Assembly: GCF_003352185.1 (NCBI RefSeq)
Contig: NZ_CP029608.1
Span: 2,852,001 to 2,916,000, forward strand
Reading direction: 5' to 3'
Origin: Pseudomonas kribbensis
GTDB lineage: Bacteria > Pseudomonadota > Gammaproteobacteria > Pseudomonadales > Pseudomonadaceae
Length of the DNA stretch: 64,000 bases
Shown: positions 41,197 through 52,023 of the stretch, one piece after another
Position numbering within the stretch: the stretch's first letter is position 1
Layout: every line of letters starts with the position of its first letter
Made by a program: the position numbers and the translations under genes
Notes under the pieces: generated by a model
The model's input: the letters and a program-made list of their open reading frames with translations, nothing else
What the model was told of the DNA's origin: nothing
The model's database searches: none

Positions 41197-44100
41197 ACAT
41201 TTCGCGCCTGTTCATCCTCCGCCCGGTCGCCACCACGCTGAGCATGCTGGCCATCGTGCTGGCCGGCCTGATCGCCTATCGCCTGCTGCCGGTCTCGGCC
41301 TTGCCGCAGGTGGATTACCCGACCATCCGGGTCATGACCTTGTACCCGGGCGCCAGTCCGGACGTGATGACCAGCGCCGTCACCGCACCGCTTGAACGCC
41401 AGTTCGGGCAAATGCCGGGCCTGACGCAAATGGCCTCGACCAGTTCCGGCGGCGCCTCGGTGTTGACCCTGCGTTTCAGCCTCGACATCAACATGGATGT
41501 CGCCGAACAGCAGGTGCAGGCCGCGATCAACGCCGCCACCAACCTGCTGCCGACCGACTTGCCGGCGCCACCGGTGTACAACAAGGTCAACCCGGCGGAC
41601 ACCCCGGTACTGACCCTGGCCATCACCTCCAAAACCATGCTGCTGCCCAAGCTCAACGATCTGGTCGATACGCGCATGGCGCAGAAGATCGCCCAGATCA
41701 GCGGCGTCGGCATGGTCAGCATCGCCGGCGGCCAGCGTCAGGCGGTGCGGATCAAGGTCAACCCGGAGGCACTGGCGGCCAACGGCCTGAACCTGTCGGA
41801 CGTGCGCACGCTGATCGGTGCGTCCAACGTCAACCAGCCCAAGGGTAACTTTGACGGCCCGACGCGGGTGTCGATGCTCGATGCCAACGACCAGCTGACT
41901 TCGCCCAAGGACTACGCCAACCTGATCCTGGCCTACAAGAACGGCGCGCCGCTGCGGCTCAAGGATGTCGCGCAGATCGTCGATGGCGCCGAGAACGAGC
42001 GTCTGGCAGCGTGGGCCAACCAGAATCAGGCGGTGTTGCTGAACATCCAGCGTCAGCCGGGTGCCAACGTGATCGAGGTGGTCGACCGGATCAAGGCGTT
42101 GCTGCCGAGCATTACCGACAACCTGCCGGCCGGCCTCGAAGTGACCGTGCTGACCGACCGCACCCAGACCATCCGTGCCTCGGTCACCGATGTGCAGCAC
42201 GAACTGCTGATCGCCATCGCGCTGGTGGTGATGGTGACGTTCCTGTTCCTGCGTCGGGCCAGTGCGACCATTATTCCGTCGGTGGCGGTTCCGCTGTCGC
42301 TGATCGGTACGTTCGGCGTGATGTATCTGGCCGGGTTCTCGGTCAACAACCTGACCCTGATGGCCCTGACCATCGCCACCGGTTTCGTGGTCGACGATGC
42401 GATCGTGATGCTGGAGAACATTGCCCGCTTCATCGAAGAAGGCGACAGCCCGATGCAGGCTGCGCTCAAGGGCGCGAAGCAGATCGGCTTCACCCTGATT
42501 TCCCTGACCCTGTCGCTGATTGCGGTACTGATTCCGCTGCTGTTCATGGCCGATGTAGTGGGGCGGCTGTTCCGCGAGTTCGCCATCACCCTGGCAGTGG
42601 CGATCCTGATTTCCCTGGTGGTCTCGCTGACCCTGACGCCGATGATGTGCGCGCGTCTGCTCAAGCGTGAGCCTGAGGAACATGAGCAGGGCCGTTTCTA
42701 CCGGGTCAGTGGCGCGTTCATCGACTGGATGATCGCCGCCTACGGGCGCAAGTTGCAGTGGGTGCTCAAGCACCAGCCGCTGACCCTGCTGGTGGCCATC
42801 GGCACCCTGGCGCTGACCGTGTTCCTTTACATGGTGGTGCCCAAGGGCTTCTTCCCGGTGCAGGACACCGGGGTGATCCAGGGCATTTCCGAAGCGCCGC
42901 AGTCGATTTCCTTTGCCGCCATGGGCGAGCGTCAACAGGCGCTGGCCAAGGTAATTCTCGAAGATCCGGCGGTGGAAAGCCTGTCGTCCTACATTGGCGT
43001 CGACGGTGACAACGCCACTCTCAACAGCGGTCGTCTGCTGATCAACCTCAAACCCCACGGTCAGCGTGATCTGACCGCCGCCGAGGTGATCACCCGCCTG
43101 CAACCGCAACTGGACAAACTGGTGGGCATCCGTCTGTTCATGCAGCCGGTGCAGGACCTGACCATCGAAGACCGTGTCAGCCGCACCCAATACCAGTTCA
43201 GCATGTCTTCGCCGGACGCCGAACTGCTCAGCCTGTGGAGCGGACGTCTGGTGGAGGCACTGGCCCAGCGCCCTGAGCTGACCGACGTCGCCAGCGATTT
43301 GCAGGACAAGGGGTTGCAGGTGTTTCTGGTGATCGACCGTGACGCGGCCTCGCGCCTTGGCGTGTCGGTGGCGAACATCACCGACGCACTGTACGACGCC
43401 TTCGGCCAGCGGCAGATCTCGACCATTTACACCCAGGCCAGCCAGTACCGCGTGGTGCTGCAGGCCCAGGCCGGGGAGAAGATCGGGCCGCAGGCGCTGG
43501 ATCAGATTCACGTCAAGACCACCGATGGCGGACAGGTGCGGTTGTCGAGCCTGGCCCATGTCGAGGAGCGTCAGGCGCAACTGGCGATCACTCACATTGG
43601 CCAATTCCCGGCGGTGATGATGTCCTTCAACCTGGCCCAAGGCGTGGCGCTGGGGCATGCGGTGGACATCATCGAGCAGGTGCAGAAGGACATCGGCATG
43701 CCGATTGGTGTGCAGACCCAGTTCCAGGGTGCAGCCGAAGCGTTCCAGGCTTCGCTGTCGAGCACCTTGCTGCTGATCCTGGCGGCGGTGGTGACCATGT
43801 ACATCGTGCTGGGCGTGCTCTACGAGAGCTACATCCATCCGATCACCATTCTTTCGACGTTGCCGTCGGCAGCGGTCGGTGCCTTGCTGGCATTGCTGCT
43901 CAGCGGCAATGACCTGGGCATGATCGCGATCATCGGCATCATCCTGCTGATCGGTATCGTCAAGAAGAACGCGATCATGATGATCGACTTCGCTCTTGAC
44001 GCCGAGCGCAACCAGGGCATGGCGCCGGAACAGGCGATCTATCAGGCGGCGCTGCTGCGCTTCCGCCCGATCCTGATGACCACGCTGGCGGCGCTGTTCG

Positions 44101-44297
44101 GTGCAGTGCCGCTGATGCTGGCCACCGGTTCCGGTGCTGAATTGCGTCAGCCGCTGGGTCTGGTGATGGTCGGCGGATTGCTGCTGAGCCAGATCCTGAC
44201 GCTGTTCACCACGCCGGTGATCTACCTGTACTTCGACCGCCTCGGTCGGCGCTGGGGCCGCGCGCCTTCGGCCGTGGAGCCGGTAGAACAGCCATGA
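41193..44297 (+). CDS. muxB: RND efflux pump MuxB (MdtB-like)
   Basis: 1034 residues with the full RND plan: 12 transmembrane helices, two large periplasmic porter/docking loops (after TM1 and TM7), start [19 protein letters not shown]4 region: [21 protein letters not shown], with the proton-relay Asp pair. [13 protein letters not shown] lies near the C-terminus. Works as a hetero-oligomer with MuxC, as MdtB-MdtC do in E. coli, where one of the two subunits drives proton flow. Overlaps muxC by 4 nt. Confidence 0.93.
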   Translation: MNISRLFILRPVATTLSMLAIVLAGLIAYRLLPVSALPQVDYPTIRVMTLYPGASPDVMTSAVTAPLERQFGQMPGLTQMASTSSGGASVLTLRFSLDINMDVAEQQVQAAINAATNLLPTDLPAPPVYNKVNPADTPVLTLAITSKTMLLPKLNDLVDTRMAQKIAQISGVGMVSIAGGQRQAVRIKVNPEALAANGLNLSDVRTLIGASNVNQPKGNFDGPTRVSMLDANDQLTSPKDYANLILAYKNGAPLRLKDVAQIVDGAENERLAAWANQNQAVLLNIQRQPGANVIEVVDRIKALLPSITDNLPAGLEVTVLTDRTQTIRASVTDVQHELLIAIALVVMVTFLFLRRASATIIPSVAVPLSLIGTFGVMYLAGFSVNNLTLMALTIATGFVVDDAIVMLENIARFIEEGDSPMQAALKGAKQIGFTLISLTLSLIAVLIPLLFMADVVGRLFREFAITLAVAILISLVVSLTLTPMMCARLLKREPEEHEQGRFYRVSGAFIDWMIAAYGRKLQWVLKHQPLTLLVAIGTLALTVFLYMVVPKGFFPVQDTGVIQGISEAPQSISFAAMGERQQALAKVILEDPAVESLSSYIGVDGDNATLNSGRLLINLKPHGQRDLTAAEVITRLQPQLDKLVGIRLFMQPVQDLTIEDRVSRTQYQFSMSSPDAELLSLWSGRLVEALAQRPELTDVASDLQDKGLQVFLVIDRDAASRLGVSVANITDALYDAFGQRQISTIYTQASQYRVVLQAQAGEKIGPQALDQIHVKTTDGGQVRLSSLAHVEERQAQLAITHIGQFPAVMMSFNLAQGVALGHAVDIIEQVQKDIGMPIGVQTQFQGAAEAFQASLSSTLLLILAAVVTMYIVLGVLYESYIHPITILSTLPSAAVGALLALLLSGNDLGMIAIIGIILLIGIVKKNAIMMIDFALDAERNQGMAPEQAIYQAALLRFRPILMTTLAALFGAVPLMLATGSGAELRQPLGLVMVGGLLLSQILTLFTTPVIYLYFDRLGRRWGRAPSAVEPVEQP

Positions 44298-47200
44298 ACC
44301 TGTCCGGTCCTTTCATCAAGCGCCCGGTGGCGACCATGCTCCTGAGCCTGGCGATCATGCTGCTGGGCGGCGTGAGCTTCGGCCTGCTGCCGGTGTCGCC
44401 GCTGCCACAAATGGACTTCCCGGTGATCGTGGTGCAGGCGAGCCTGCCCGGCGCAAGCCCGGAGGTCATGGCGTCCACCGTGGCCACGCCGCTGGAGCGC
44501 TCGTTCGGCGCCATCGCCGGCGTCAACACCATGAGCAGCCGTTCCAGCCAGGGTTCGACCCGGGTCATTCTGCAATTCGACCTCGACCGCGACATCAATG
44601 GCGCGGCGCGGGAAGTGCAGGCGGCGATCAATGCTTCGCGCAATCTGTTGCCGAGCGGGATGCGCAGCATGCCGACCTACAAGAAGGTCAACCCGTCGCA
44701 AGCGCCGATCATGGTGCTGTCGCTGACCTCGGACGTGCTGGAAAAAGGCCAGCTCTACGACCTGGCCTCGACCATCCTGTCCCAGAGCCTGTCCCAGGTG
44801 CAGGGCGTCGGCGAAGTGCAGATCGGCGGCAGCTCCCTGCCGGCGGTACGCATCGAGCTCGAACCCCAGGCACTGAACCAGTACGGCGTGGCGCTGGACG
44901 ATGTGCGCAAGACCATCGCCGGCGCCAACGTCCGCCGGCCGAAGGGCTCGGTCGAGGACGACCAGCGCCTGTGGCAGATCCAGGCCAACGACCAGCTGGA
45001 GAAAGCCAAGGACTACGAATCGCTGATCATCCACTACAACGGCGGTGCAGCCCTGCGTCTGAAGGACGTGGCCAAGGTCACCGACGGCGTGGAGGACCGC
45101 TACAACAGCGGTTTCTTCAACGATGACGCAGCGGTGCTGCTGGTGATCAACCGGCAGGCCGGCGCCAACATCATCGAGACGGTCAACGAGATCAAGGCGC
45201 AGTTGCCGGCATTGCAGGCCGTGCTGCCGGCCAGTGTGAAGCTGAACCTGGCGATGGACCGTTCGCCGGTGATCAAGGCCACGCTGCACGAAGCGGAGAT
45301 GACCCTGCTGATCGCCGTGGCGCTGGTGATCCTGGTGGTGTTCCTGTTCCTCGGCAATTTCCGAGCTTCGCTGATTCCGACCCTGGCGGTGCCGGTGTCG
45401 CTGGTCGGTACCTTTGCGGTGATGTACCTCTACGGCTTCTCGCTGAACAACCTGTCGCTGATGGCGCTGATTCTCGCCACCGGGCTGGTGGTGGACGATG
45501 CCATCGTGGTGCTGGAGAACATTTCCCGGCACATCGACGAAGGCGTCAAACCGATGAAGGCCGCGTACCTCGGGGCCAAGGAAGTCGGGTTCACCTTGCT
45601 GTCGATGAACGTGTCGCTGGTGGCGGTGTTCCTGTCGATCCTGTTCATGGGCGGGATCATCGAGAGCCTGTTCCGCGAGTTTTCCATCACCCTGGCCGCT
45701 GCCATCGTGGTGTCGCTGGTGGTTTCCCTGACCCTGACACCGATGCTCTGCGCCCGCTGGCTCAAGCCGCACACGCCAGGCCAGGAAAACCGTCTGCAAC
45801 GCTGGAGCCGTCGTACCAACGACTGGATGGTCGGCAAGTACGCCACCAGCCTCGACTGGGTGTTGCGTCACCGACGCCTGACATTGTTGAGTCTGATCAT
45901 CACGGTCGGTGTCAACGTCGCGCTGTACGTGGTGGTGCCGAAGACCTTCCTGCCGCAACAGGACACCGGCCAGTTGATCGGTTTCGTGCGCGGTGACGAC
46001 GGCCTGTCGTTCAGTGTGATGCAGCCGAAAATGGAGACCTTCCGCCGCGCCGTGCTCAAGGACGAAGCGGTCGAGAGCGTTGCCGGGTTCATCGGCGGCA
46101 ACAACGGCACCAACAACGCTTTCATGCTGGTGCGCCTGAAGCCGATCAAGGACCGCAATATTTCGGCGCAAAAAGTCATCGAGCGCCTGCGAAAGGAAAT
46201 GCCCAAGGTGCCCGGCGCGCAATTGATGCTGATGGCCGACCAGGACCTGCAATTCGGCGGTGGTCGCGAGCAGACTACCTCGCAGTACAGCTACATCCTG
46301 CAAAGCGGTGATCTGGGCGCCTTGCGCGAGTGGTACCCGAAAGTGGTCACCGCGTTGCGCGCCTTGCCGGAACTGACCGCCATCGACGCCCGTGAGGGGC
46401 GCGGTGCGCAGCAGGTGACGCTGATCGTCGACCGCGATCAGGCCAAGCGCCTGGGCGTGGACATGAACATGGTCACCGCCGTGCTCAACAACGCCTATAG
46501 CCAGCGGCAGATTTCGACGATCTACGACAGCCTCAACCAGTACCAGGTGGTGATGGAGGTCAATCCGAAATACGCCCAGGACCCGGTCACCCTCAATCAG
46601 GTGCAGGTCATCACGGCCGATGGTGCGCGGATTCCGCTGTCGACCATCGCTCACTACGAAAGCAGTCTGGAAGACGACCGGGTCAGCCACGAAGGCCAGT
46701 TCGCTTCCGAAAGCATCTCGTTCGACATGGCCGAAGGCGTAACGGTCGAGAAGGGCAGCGCGGCCATCGAGCGGGCGATTGCCAAGGTCGGCCTGCCGGA
46801 AGACGTGATTGCGAAAATGGCCGGCACCGCCGACGCCTTCGCGGCCACCCAGAAGAGCCAGCCGTTCATGATCCTCGGCGCGCTGCTGGCGGTGTATCTG
46901 GTGTTGGGCGTGCTGTATGAAAGCTACATTCATCCGTTGACGATTCTATCGACATTGCCGTCGGCCGGGGTCGGTGCGTTGCTGTCGATCTATGTGCTGG
47001 GCGGCGAGTTCAGCCTGATTTCGCTGCTCGGGCTGTTCCTGCTGATCGGTGTGGTGAAGAAGAACGCGATCCTGATGATCGACCTGGCGCTGCAACTGGA
47101 ACGTCATCAGGGCATGGCGCCGCTGGAGTCGATTCGCAGTGCCTGTCTGCAACGTCTGCGGCCGATCCTGATGACCACGCTGGCAGCGATTCTCGGTGCC

Positions 47201-47401
47201 TTGCCGTTGCTGCTCAGCCGGGCCGAAGGCGCGGAAATGCGCCAGCCGCTGGGCCTGACCATCATCGGCGGGCTGATCTTCAGCCAGATCCTGACCCTTT
47301 ACACCACGCCTGTGGTTTACCTCTATCTCGACAAGGCCCGCCATCGCTTCAATAAATGGCGTGGCGTACGTACCGATGCCGCACTGGAAACTCCGCTATG
47401 A
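44294..47401 (+). CDS. muxC: RND efflux pump MuxC (MdtC-like)
   Basis: 1035 residues, paralogous to MuxB: start [23 protein letters not shown]4 segment [21 protein letters not shown] with the two Asp, Lys-containing TM10 region ([21 protein letters not shown]) and [15 protein letters not shown]. Second inner-membrane pump subunit of the tripartite complex. The stop overlaps opmB (ATGA). Confidence 0.93.
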   Translation: MNLSGPFIKRPVATMLLSLAIMLLGGVSFGLLPVSPLPQMDFPVIVVQASLPGASPEVMASTVATPLERSFGAIAGVNTMSSRSSQGSTRVILQFDLDRDINGAAREVQAAINASRNLLPSGMRSMPTYKKVNPSQAPIMVLSLTSDVLEKGQLYDLASTILSQSLSQVQGVGEVQIGGSSLPAVRIELEPQALNQYGVALDDVRKTIAGANVRRPKGSVEDDQRLWQIQANDQLEKAKDYESLIIHYNGGAALRLKDVAKVTDGVEDRYNSGFFNDDAAVLLVINRQAGANIIETVNEIKAQLPALQAVLPASVKLNLAMDRSPVIKATLHEAEMTLLIAVALVILVVFLFLGNFRASLIPTLAVPVSLVGTFAVMYLYGFSLNNLSLMALILATGLVVDDAIVVLENISRHIDEGVKPMKAAYLGAKEVGFTLLSMNVSLVAVFLSILFMGGIIESLFREFSITLAAAIVVSLVVSLTLTPMLCARWLKPHTPGQENRLQRWSRRTNDWMVGKYATSLDWVLRHRRLTLLSLIITVGVNVALYVVVPKTFLPQQDTGQLIGFVRGDDGLSFSVMQPKMETFRRAVLKDEAVESVAGFIGGNNGTNNAFMLVRLKPIKDRNISAQKVIERLRKEMPKVPGAQLMLMADQDLQFGGGREQTTSQYSYILQSGDLGALREWYPKVVTALRALPELTAIDAREGRGAQQVTLIVDRDQAKRLGVDMNMVTAVLNNAYSQRQISTIYDSLNQYQVVMEVNPKYAQDPVTLNQVQVITADGARIPLSTIAHYESSLEDDRVSHEGQFASESISFDMAEGVTVEKGSAAIERAIAKVGLPEDVIAKMAGTADAFAATQKSQPFMILGALLAVYLVLGVLYESYIHPLTILSTLPSAGVGALLSIYVLGGEFSLISLLGLFLLIGVVKKNAILMIDLALQLERHQGMAPLESIRSACLQRLRPILMTTLAAILGALPLLLSRAEGAEMRQPLGLTIIGGLIFSQILTLYTTPVVYLYLDKARHRFNKWRGVRTDAALETPL

Positions 47402-48867
47402 ATGACCGTTCGCTTATCCAACTGGCCAGTGTTCGCGGCTCGCGTCTGCTGAGCCTGTCGCTGTGTGTGGCGATGCTCAGTGCGTGCGCCGTCGGCCCGG
47501 ACTACCAGCGCCCGCAGACCGCCGAAGTCGCCCAATACAAGGAGGCCGAAGGGTGGCGTCAAGCCAGTCCGGCCGACTCTCTGGCCCGTGGCGCGTGGTG
47601 GGAACTGTACGGCGACCGTCAGCTCAACGAGTTGATCGAGAAACTCAACAGTTCCAACCAGACCGTCGCCCAGTCCGAGGCGCAGTACCGTCAGGCCCAG
47701 GCCCTGGTGCGCGATGCCCGTGGAGCGTTTTACCCGACGCTCGACCTGAGCCTGGGCAAGACCCGCTCCAGCCAGGGCACCGGCAGCAGCAGTTCGAGCC
47801 TGAGCAGTTCTTCCAGCGGTATTCGTGACACCTACAACGCCCAGTTGGGCGTGAGCTGGGAAGCCGATGTCTGGGGCAAGTTGCGTCGTGGCCTGGAAGC
47901 CAATGAGGCCAGCGCCCAGGCCAGCTTCGCCGATCTGGCCGCGATGCGTCTGAGCCAGCAATCGGAACTGGTGCAGAACTACCTGCAATTGCGCGTGATC
48001 GATCAGCAGAAGCGTTTGCTCGAGTCGACGGTGGAGGCCTACGAGCGTTCGCTGAAAATGACCCAGAACCAGTACAACGCCGGAATCTCCGGCCGTGATG
48101 CGGTGGCACAGGCACAGACGCAGCTCAAATCCACTCAGGGCGATCTGGTGGACCTCATCTGGCAGCGGGCACAGTTCGAAAACGCCATCGCGGTACTCAT
48201 CGGCCAGCCGCCGGCACAGTTCAAGCTCGCCGAAACCCAGGACATCCCGAAGCTGCCGCAGATTCCGTTGAGCCTGCCGTCGCAATTGCTGGAACGTCGC
48301 CCGGACATCGCCTCGGCGGAACGCTCGGTCATCGCAGCGAACGCCAATATCGGTGTTGCCAAAGCGGCGTATTACCCGGATTTCAGCCTGAGCATGAGCG
48401 GCGGCTATAGCAGCAGTACTTCGCGAGATCTGATCAGCCTGCCGAACCGTTTCTGGTCGGTCGGGCCGAAAATGAGCCTGCCGCTGTTCGACGGTGGCCG
48501 TCGCTCGGCGGAAGTCGACCGCACCGAGGCGAAGTACGACGAGACCGTGGCCAAATACCGGCAGACCGTGCTCGACGGCTTCCGCGAGGTGGAAAACTAC
48601 CTGGTGCAGTTGAAGGTGTACGAGGACGAAGCGGCGGTGCGTCAGGAAGCGCTGGATGCCGCGCGGGACTCCCTGCGTCTGACTCAGAACCAGTACAAGG
48701 CCGGGCTGATTGCCTACATCGACGTGGTGGTGGTGCAGGCGACAGCGCTGAGCAACGAGCGGACGGTGCTCAACATCCTGCAAAGTCGACTGATCGCCAG
48801 CGTGCAGTTGATTGCGGCGCTGGGCGGTGGCTGGGACGGGCAACTGGAAACCAGCCAGAATCCGTAG
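47398..48867 (+). CDS. opmB: outer-membrane efflux channel OpmB (NodT family lipoprotein)
   Basis: 489 residues from ATG 47398. Lipoprotein signal ending AMLSAC (Cys30), then AVGPDYQRP, the usual start of OprM-type factors. Two OEP repeats of long helices and strands (NELIEKLNSSNQTVAQSEAQYRQAQALV; LPSQLLERRPDIASAERSVIAANANIGVAKAAYYPDFSLS; LRLTQNQYKAGLIAYIDVVVVQ). A Ser-rich insert (GTGSSSSSLSSSSSG) occurs at about 120-135. Forms the TolC-like trimeric exit duct for MuxABC. Last gene of the operon. Confidence 0.92.
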   Translation: MNDRSLIQLASVRGSRLLSLSLCVAMLSACAVGPDYQRPQTAEVAQYKEAEGWRQASPADSLARGAWWELYGDRQLNELIEKLNSSNQTVAQSEAQYRQAQALVRDARGAFYPTLDLSLGKTRSSQGTGSSSSSLSSSSSGIRDTYNAQLGVSWEADVWGKLRRGLEANEASAQASFADLAAMRLSQQSELVQNYLQLRVIDQQKRLLESTVEAYERSLKMTQNQYNAGISGRDAVAQAQTQLKSTQGDLVDLIWQRAQFENAIAVLIGQPPAQFKLAETQDIPKLPQIPLSLPSQLLERRPDIASAERSVIAANANIGVAKAAYYPDFSLSMSGGYSSSTSRDLISLPNRFWSVGPKMSLPLFDGGRRSAEVDRTEAKYDETVAKYRQTVLDGFREVENYLVQLKVYEDEAAVRQEALDAARDSLRLTQNQYKAGLIAYIDVVVVQATALSNERTVLNILQSRLIASVQLIAALGGGWDGQLETSQNP

Positions 48868-48874
48868 CCCTGAA

Positions 48875-48895
48875 TTCCCACGCAAAGCGTGGGAA
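48875..48895. repeat. TTCCCACGC palindrome
   Basis: Nine-base arms TTCCCACGC/GCGTGGGAA with an AAA loop, followed by CGATC, 8 bp after the opmB stop. Same family as the copy at 51990-52020. May act as a stem-loop at the operon's 3' end; there is no T-run. Confidence 0.6.
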
Positions 48896-49072
48896 CGATC
48901 AGTGCCGTGACTGCCGGTCTAGAGCCTTGTCGAACGATCAAACAAGCGTTTCATCGGCTTGATGGCCATTTGATTACTTTGTCAGTGCGTTCTTCTGTGC
49001 AATCAGTACAATCGGCGCATTTGGCCCCGCCGAGAACGGAAGCAGTACGGCGGGGTGGTCACGAGAATTCCC

Positions 49073-51154
49073 ATGCTCATCGGTAGTTATTCCTTCACGC
49101 TGGTTTTCATTTCGCTGTGTGTGGCGATCCTCGCGTCTTACACCGCGCTCGACCTCACCGGGCGCATCGCCACCGCCAAGGGTCGCGCCGTGCATTTATG
49201 GACGGCCGGCGGCGCCTTTGCCATGGGGGTTGGCGTCTGGTCGATGCACTTCATCGGCATGCTGGCCTTCAAACTGCCGATCAACCTGGGCTATGACATT
49301 CCGATCACCGCGCTGTCGCTGTTAATCGCGGTGCTGTCCTGCGGTTTTGCCTTGTGGCTGGTCAGCCAGCCGAAACTGCCGGCCTGGCAACTGGCCTTCG
49401 GTGCCTTGATCATGGGCGCCGGCATCAGCGCCATGCATTACACCGGCATGGCCGCGATGCGCATGCAGCCGGGCATCGATTACGACCCGACCCTGTTTGG
49501 CGCTTCACTGTTGATCGCGGTTGGCGCTTCGGCGGCGGCATTGTGGATTGCCTTCCGCCTGCGGCAGCAATCGCCTTATGTGCGCCTGTTCCGTGCCGGC
49601 GCTGCCATCGTCATGGGCATCGCGATTGTCGGCATGCACTACACCGGTATGGCGGCGGCGCGGTTTCCCGATGGCAGTTTCTGCGGTGCGGCGCTCAGCG
49701 GTCTGAACGGCAATGGCCTGGACAACCTGGTGCTGATCACCACGCTGGCGGTGCTGACCATTGCGCTACTGACCTCGATTCTCGATGCCCGCCTCGAAGC
49801 GCGCACCGCCGATCTGGCCCATTCGTTGACCGTGGCCAACCGCGAACTCACCCAATTGGCCTTGCACGACACCCTGACCGGCCTGCCGAACCGCATGCTG
49901 CTGGACGACCGGATCAATCAGGCGATGAAAAAGGTCAACGAGCAGGGCGGCTGTTTCGCGCTGATGTTCATCGATCTGGACGGCTTCAAACCGGTCAACG
50001 ACGCGTTCGGTCACCACATGGGTGATCAGTTGCTGCGTGAAGTGGCGGTGCGTCTGCGCGAAGATCTGCGCAGCCTCGACACCCTGGCGCGGATCGGCGG
50101 CGATGAATTTGTGCTGCTGGTGCGTCTGAGCGAGCCCGACGATGCGCTGGGTCTGGCGGCGCGTCAGGTCGGTTTGATCGCGCAGTCGTTCCGGGTCGCC
50201 GAGCATGAGCTGCAGATCTCTGCCAGTGTCGGCATCGCGGTGTATCCGGGCAACGGCCAGAACGCCCAGGAATTGCTGATGAATGCCGACGCTGCGATGT
50301 ACCACGCCAAGGGCGGCGGCAAGAACGGCTACAGCTTCTTCGACGCCTCGATGAACAGCAACGCCCGCAAGCAACTGCAACTGTTGCAGGACCTGCGCGC
50401 GGCGCTCGAACACAATCAGTTCAGCCTGCATTACCAGCCCAAGTTCCATGCCGCCGATGGTCACCCGGTCGGTGCCGAGGCGTTGCTGCGCTGGGAGCAC
50501 CCGCTCCACGGCATGCTGATGCCGGACAAGTTCATCGACCTGGCGGAGAAAACCGGGTTGATCATTCCAATCGGCGAATGGGTGCTCAACGAAGCCTGCC
50601 GGCAGATGCGCGAATGGTACGTGCTGGGGTACACCGACTGGCGCATCGCGGTGAACCTCTCGGCCTTGCAGTTCTGTCACACCGGACTGGTGCGCAGCGT
50701 GGCCAAGGCGTTGGCCATGCACCACTTGCCGGCCAACAGCCTGACCCTGGAAATCACCGAAACCACCGCCATGAGCGATGCCGACGCGAGCATGACGGTG
50801 CTGCAGGAACTCTCCGACATGGGCGTCGACCTGTCCATCGACGACTTCGGCACCGGTTATTCGAGCCTGATGTACCTCAAGCGTCTGCCGGCCAACGAAC
50901 TGAAGATCGATCGTGGTTTCGTTCGTGACCTAGAGCATGACAGCGATGACGCGGCCATCGTCTCGGCGATAGTCGCCCTGGGTCAGGCACTGGGCCTGCG
51001 CATTGTCGCCGAAGGTGTGGAGACCGGCGTGCAGCAGGACTTCCTGACGCAACTGGGCTGTGATTCGCTGCAAGGTTATCTGCTGGGCCATCCGATGCCG
51101 GCCGATCGCTTCCTGCAGGATATCGAGCGCGGCAAACAGTTGGCGGCGAGCTGA
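49073..51154 (+). CDS. mucR: MHYT-GGDEF-EAL cyclic-di-GMP protein (MucR-like)
   Basis: 693 residues from ATG 49073; a GTG at 49055 adds six residues. Seven-helix MHYT sensor (about 1-240) with three M-H-x-x-G-M motifs (MHFIGM, MHYTGM twice), thought to bind copper, O2, CO or NO. GGDEF domain with intact active site ARIGGDEFVLL, then an EAL domain with intact GAEALLRW, ITETTAMSD, IDDFGTGYSS and AEGVET. Both synthase and phosphodiesterase motifs are intact. The architecture and start MLIGSY match P. aeruginosa MucR (alginate, biofilm dispersal); NbdA is the other candidate. Confidence 0.88.
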   Translation: MLIGSYSFTLVFISLCVAILASYTALDLTGRIATAKGRAVHLWTAGGAFAMGVGVWSMHFIGMLAFKLPINLGYDIPITALSLLIAVLSCGFALWLVSQPKLPAWQLAFGALIMGAGISAMHYTGMAAMRMQPGIDYDPTLFGASLLIAVGASAAALWIAFRLRQQSPYVRLFRAGAAIVMGIAIVGMHYTGMAAARFPDGSFCGAALSGLNGNGLDNLVLITTLAVLTIALLTSILDARLEARTADLAHSLTVANRELTQLALHDTLTGLPNRMLLDDRINQAMKKVNEQGGCFALMFIDLDGFKPVNDAFGHHMGDQLLREVAVRLREDLRSLDTLARIGGDEFVLLVRLSEPDDALGLAARQVGLIAQSFRVAEHELQISASVGIAVYPGNGQNAQELLMNADAAMYHAKGGGKNGYSFFDASMNSNARKQLQLLQDLRAALEHNQFSLHYQPKFHAADGHPVGAEALLRWEHPLHGMLMPDKFIDLAEKTGLIIPIGEWVLNEACRQMREWYVLGYTDWRIAVNLSALQFCHTGLVRSVAKALAMHHLPANSLTLEITETTAMSDADASMTVLQELSDMGVDLSIDDFGTGYSSLMYLKRLPANELKIDRGFVRDLEHDSDDAAIVSAIVALGQALGLRIVAEGVETGVQQDFLTQLGCDSLQGYLLGHPMPADRFLQDIERGKQLAAS

Positions 51155-51237
51155 ACGGCTGACGCAGGCCATGCAAAACCCCGCAATGACGGTTATTCTT
51201 GCCCCGACTGTTACGTGTGCATTGGGGGAAGGCCAGC

Positions 51238-51984
51238 ATGGATAAAGTCATTGTGATCACTGGCGGCGGGCGCGGAATCGGGGCCGCCACGGCGCTGTTG
51301 GCTGCCGAGCAAGGCTATCGGATCTGCATCAATTATCAGTCTGACGAACAGGCGGCCCACCACGTACTCGACCAGGTACGCGAGCGCGGCGCCACCGCCA
51401 TTGCCGTTCGCGCCGATGTCAGCATCGAAGACGAAGTGATCGGCCTGTTTCACCGGGTCGACACCGAGCTGGGCCGGGTCACCGCACTGGTGAACAACGC
51501 CGGCACCGTCGGGCACAAATCGCGGGTCGACGAAATGTCCGAATTCCGCATCCTCAAAATCATGAAAACCAACGTCCTGGCGCCGATCCTCTGCGCCAAG
51601 CACGCGATCCTGCGCATGTCGCCCAAACACGGCGGGCAGGGCGGCAGCATCGTCAACGTGTCTTCGGTCGCCGCGCGTCTGGGCTCGCCGAACGAGTACG
51701 TCGACTACGCCGCGTCCAAAGGCGCCCTCGACACGTTCACCATCGGTCTGTCCAAGGAAGTGGCGGGCGAGGGGATTCGGGTCAATGCGGTGCGGCCGGG
51801 CTATATCTACACCGATTTCCACGCGTTGAGCGGCGATCCGGATCGGGTCAGCAAGCTGGAGTCGGCGATTCCGATGGCCCGTGGCGGGCGGCCGGATGAA
51901 GTGGCGGAGGCGATTGTGTGGTTGCTGTCGGACAAGGCGTCGTATGCGACCGGGACTTTCGTCGATCTTGGCGGCGGACGTTAG
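51238..51984 (+). CDS. short-chain dehydrogenase/reductase (SDR)
   Basis: 248 residues from ATG 51238 (GGAAGG upstream). Classical SDR: cofactor site TGGGRGIG (residues 8-15), ADVS, NNAGTVG (about 86-92), catalytic Ser in VNVSSVAARLGS and YxxxK in VDYAASKGALD. The end GTFVDLGGGR completes the FabG-like length. Substrate unknown; the closest general description is a glucose/3-oxoacyl-type oxidoreductase. Separate transcript 83 bp after the mucR-like gene; a palindrome follows. Confidence 0.9.
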   Translation: MDKVIVITGGGRGIGAATALLAAEQGYRICINYQSDEQAAHHVLDQVRERGATAIAVRADVSIEDEVIGLFHRVDTELGRVTALVNNAGTVGHKSRVDEMSEFRILKIMKTNVLAPILCAKHAILRMSPKHGGQGGSIVNVSSVAARLGSPNEYVDYAASKGALDTFTIGLSKEVAGEGIRVNAVRPGYIYTDFHALSGDPDRVSKLESAIPMARGGRPDEVAEAIVWLLSDKASYATGTFVDLGGGR

Positions 51985-51989
51985 TGAAG

Positions 51990-52020
51990 GATCGTTCCCA
52001 CGCGTTGCGTGGGAACGATC
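51990..52020. repeat. GATCGTTCCCACGC palindrome
   Basis: Perfect 14-bp arms GATCGTTCCCACGC/GCGTGGGAACGATC with a GTT loop between the convergent SDR and MocR genes. A typical fluorescent-pseudomonad intergenic palindrome that could serve as a bidirectional 3' stem-loop. Confidence 0.75.
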
Positions 52021-52023
52021 GCA

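Noticed and set aside
41097..43838. 913-codon open frame on the minus strand opposite muxB
   Set aside because: His/Gln/Arg-rich antisense shadow produced by GC-rich codon bias; the opposite strand encodes a fully recognisable RND pump.
44222..46933. 903-codon open frame on the minus strand opposite muxC
   Set aside because: Same antisense-shadow effect; composition is not protein-like and no ribosome site is present.
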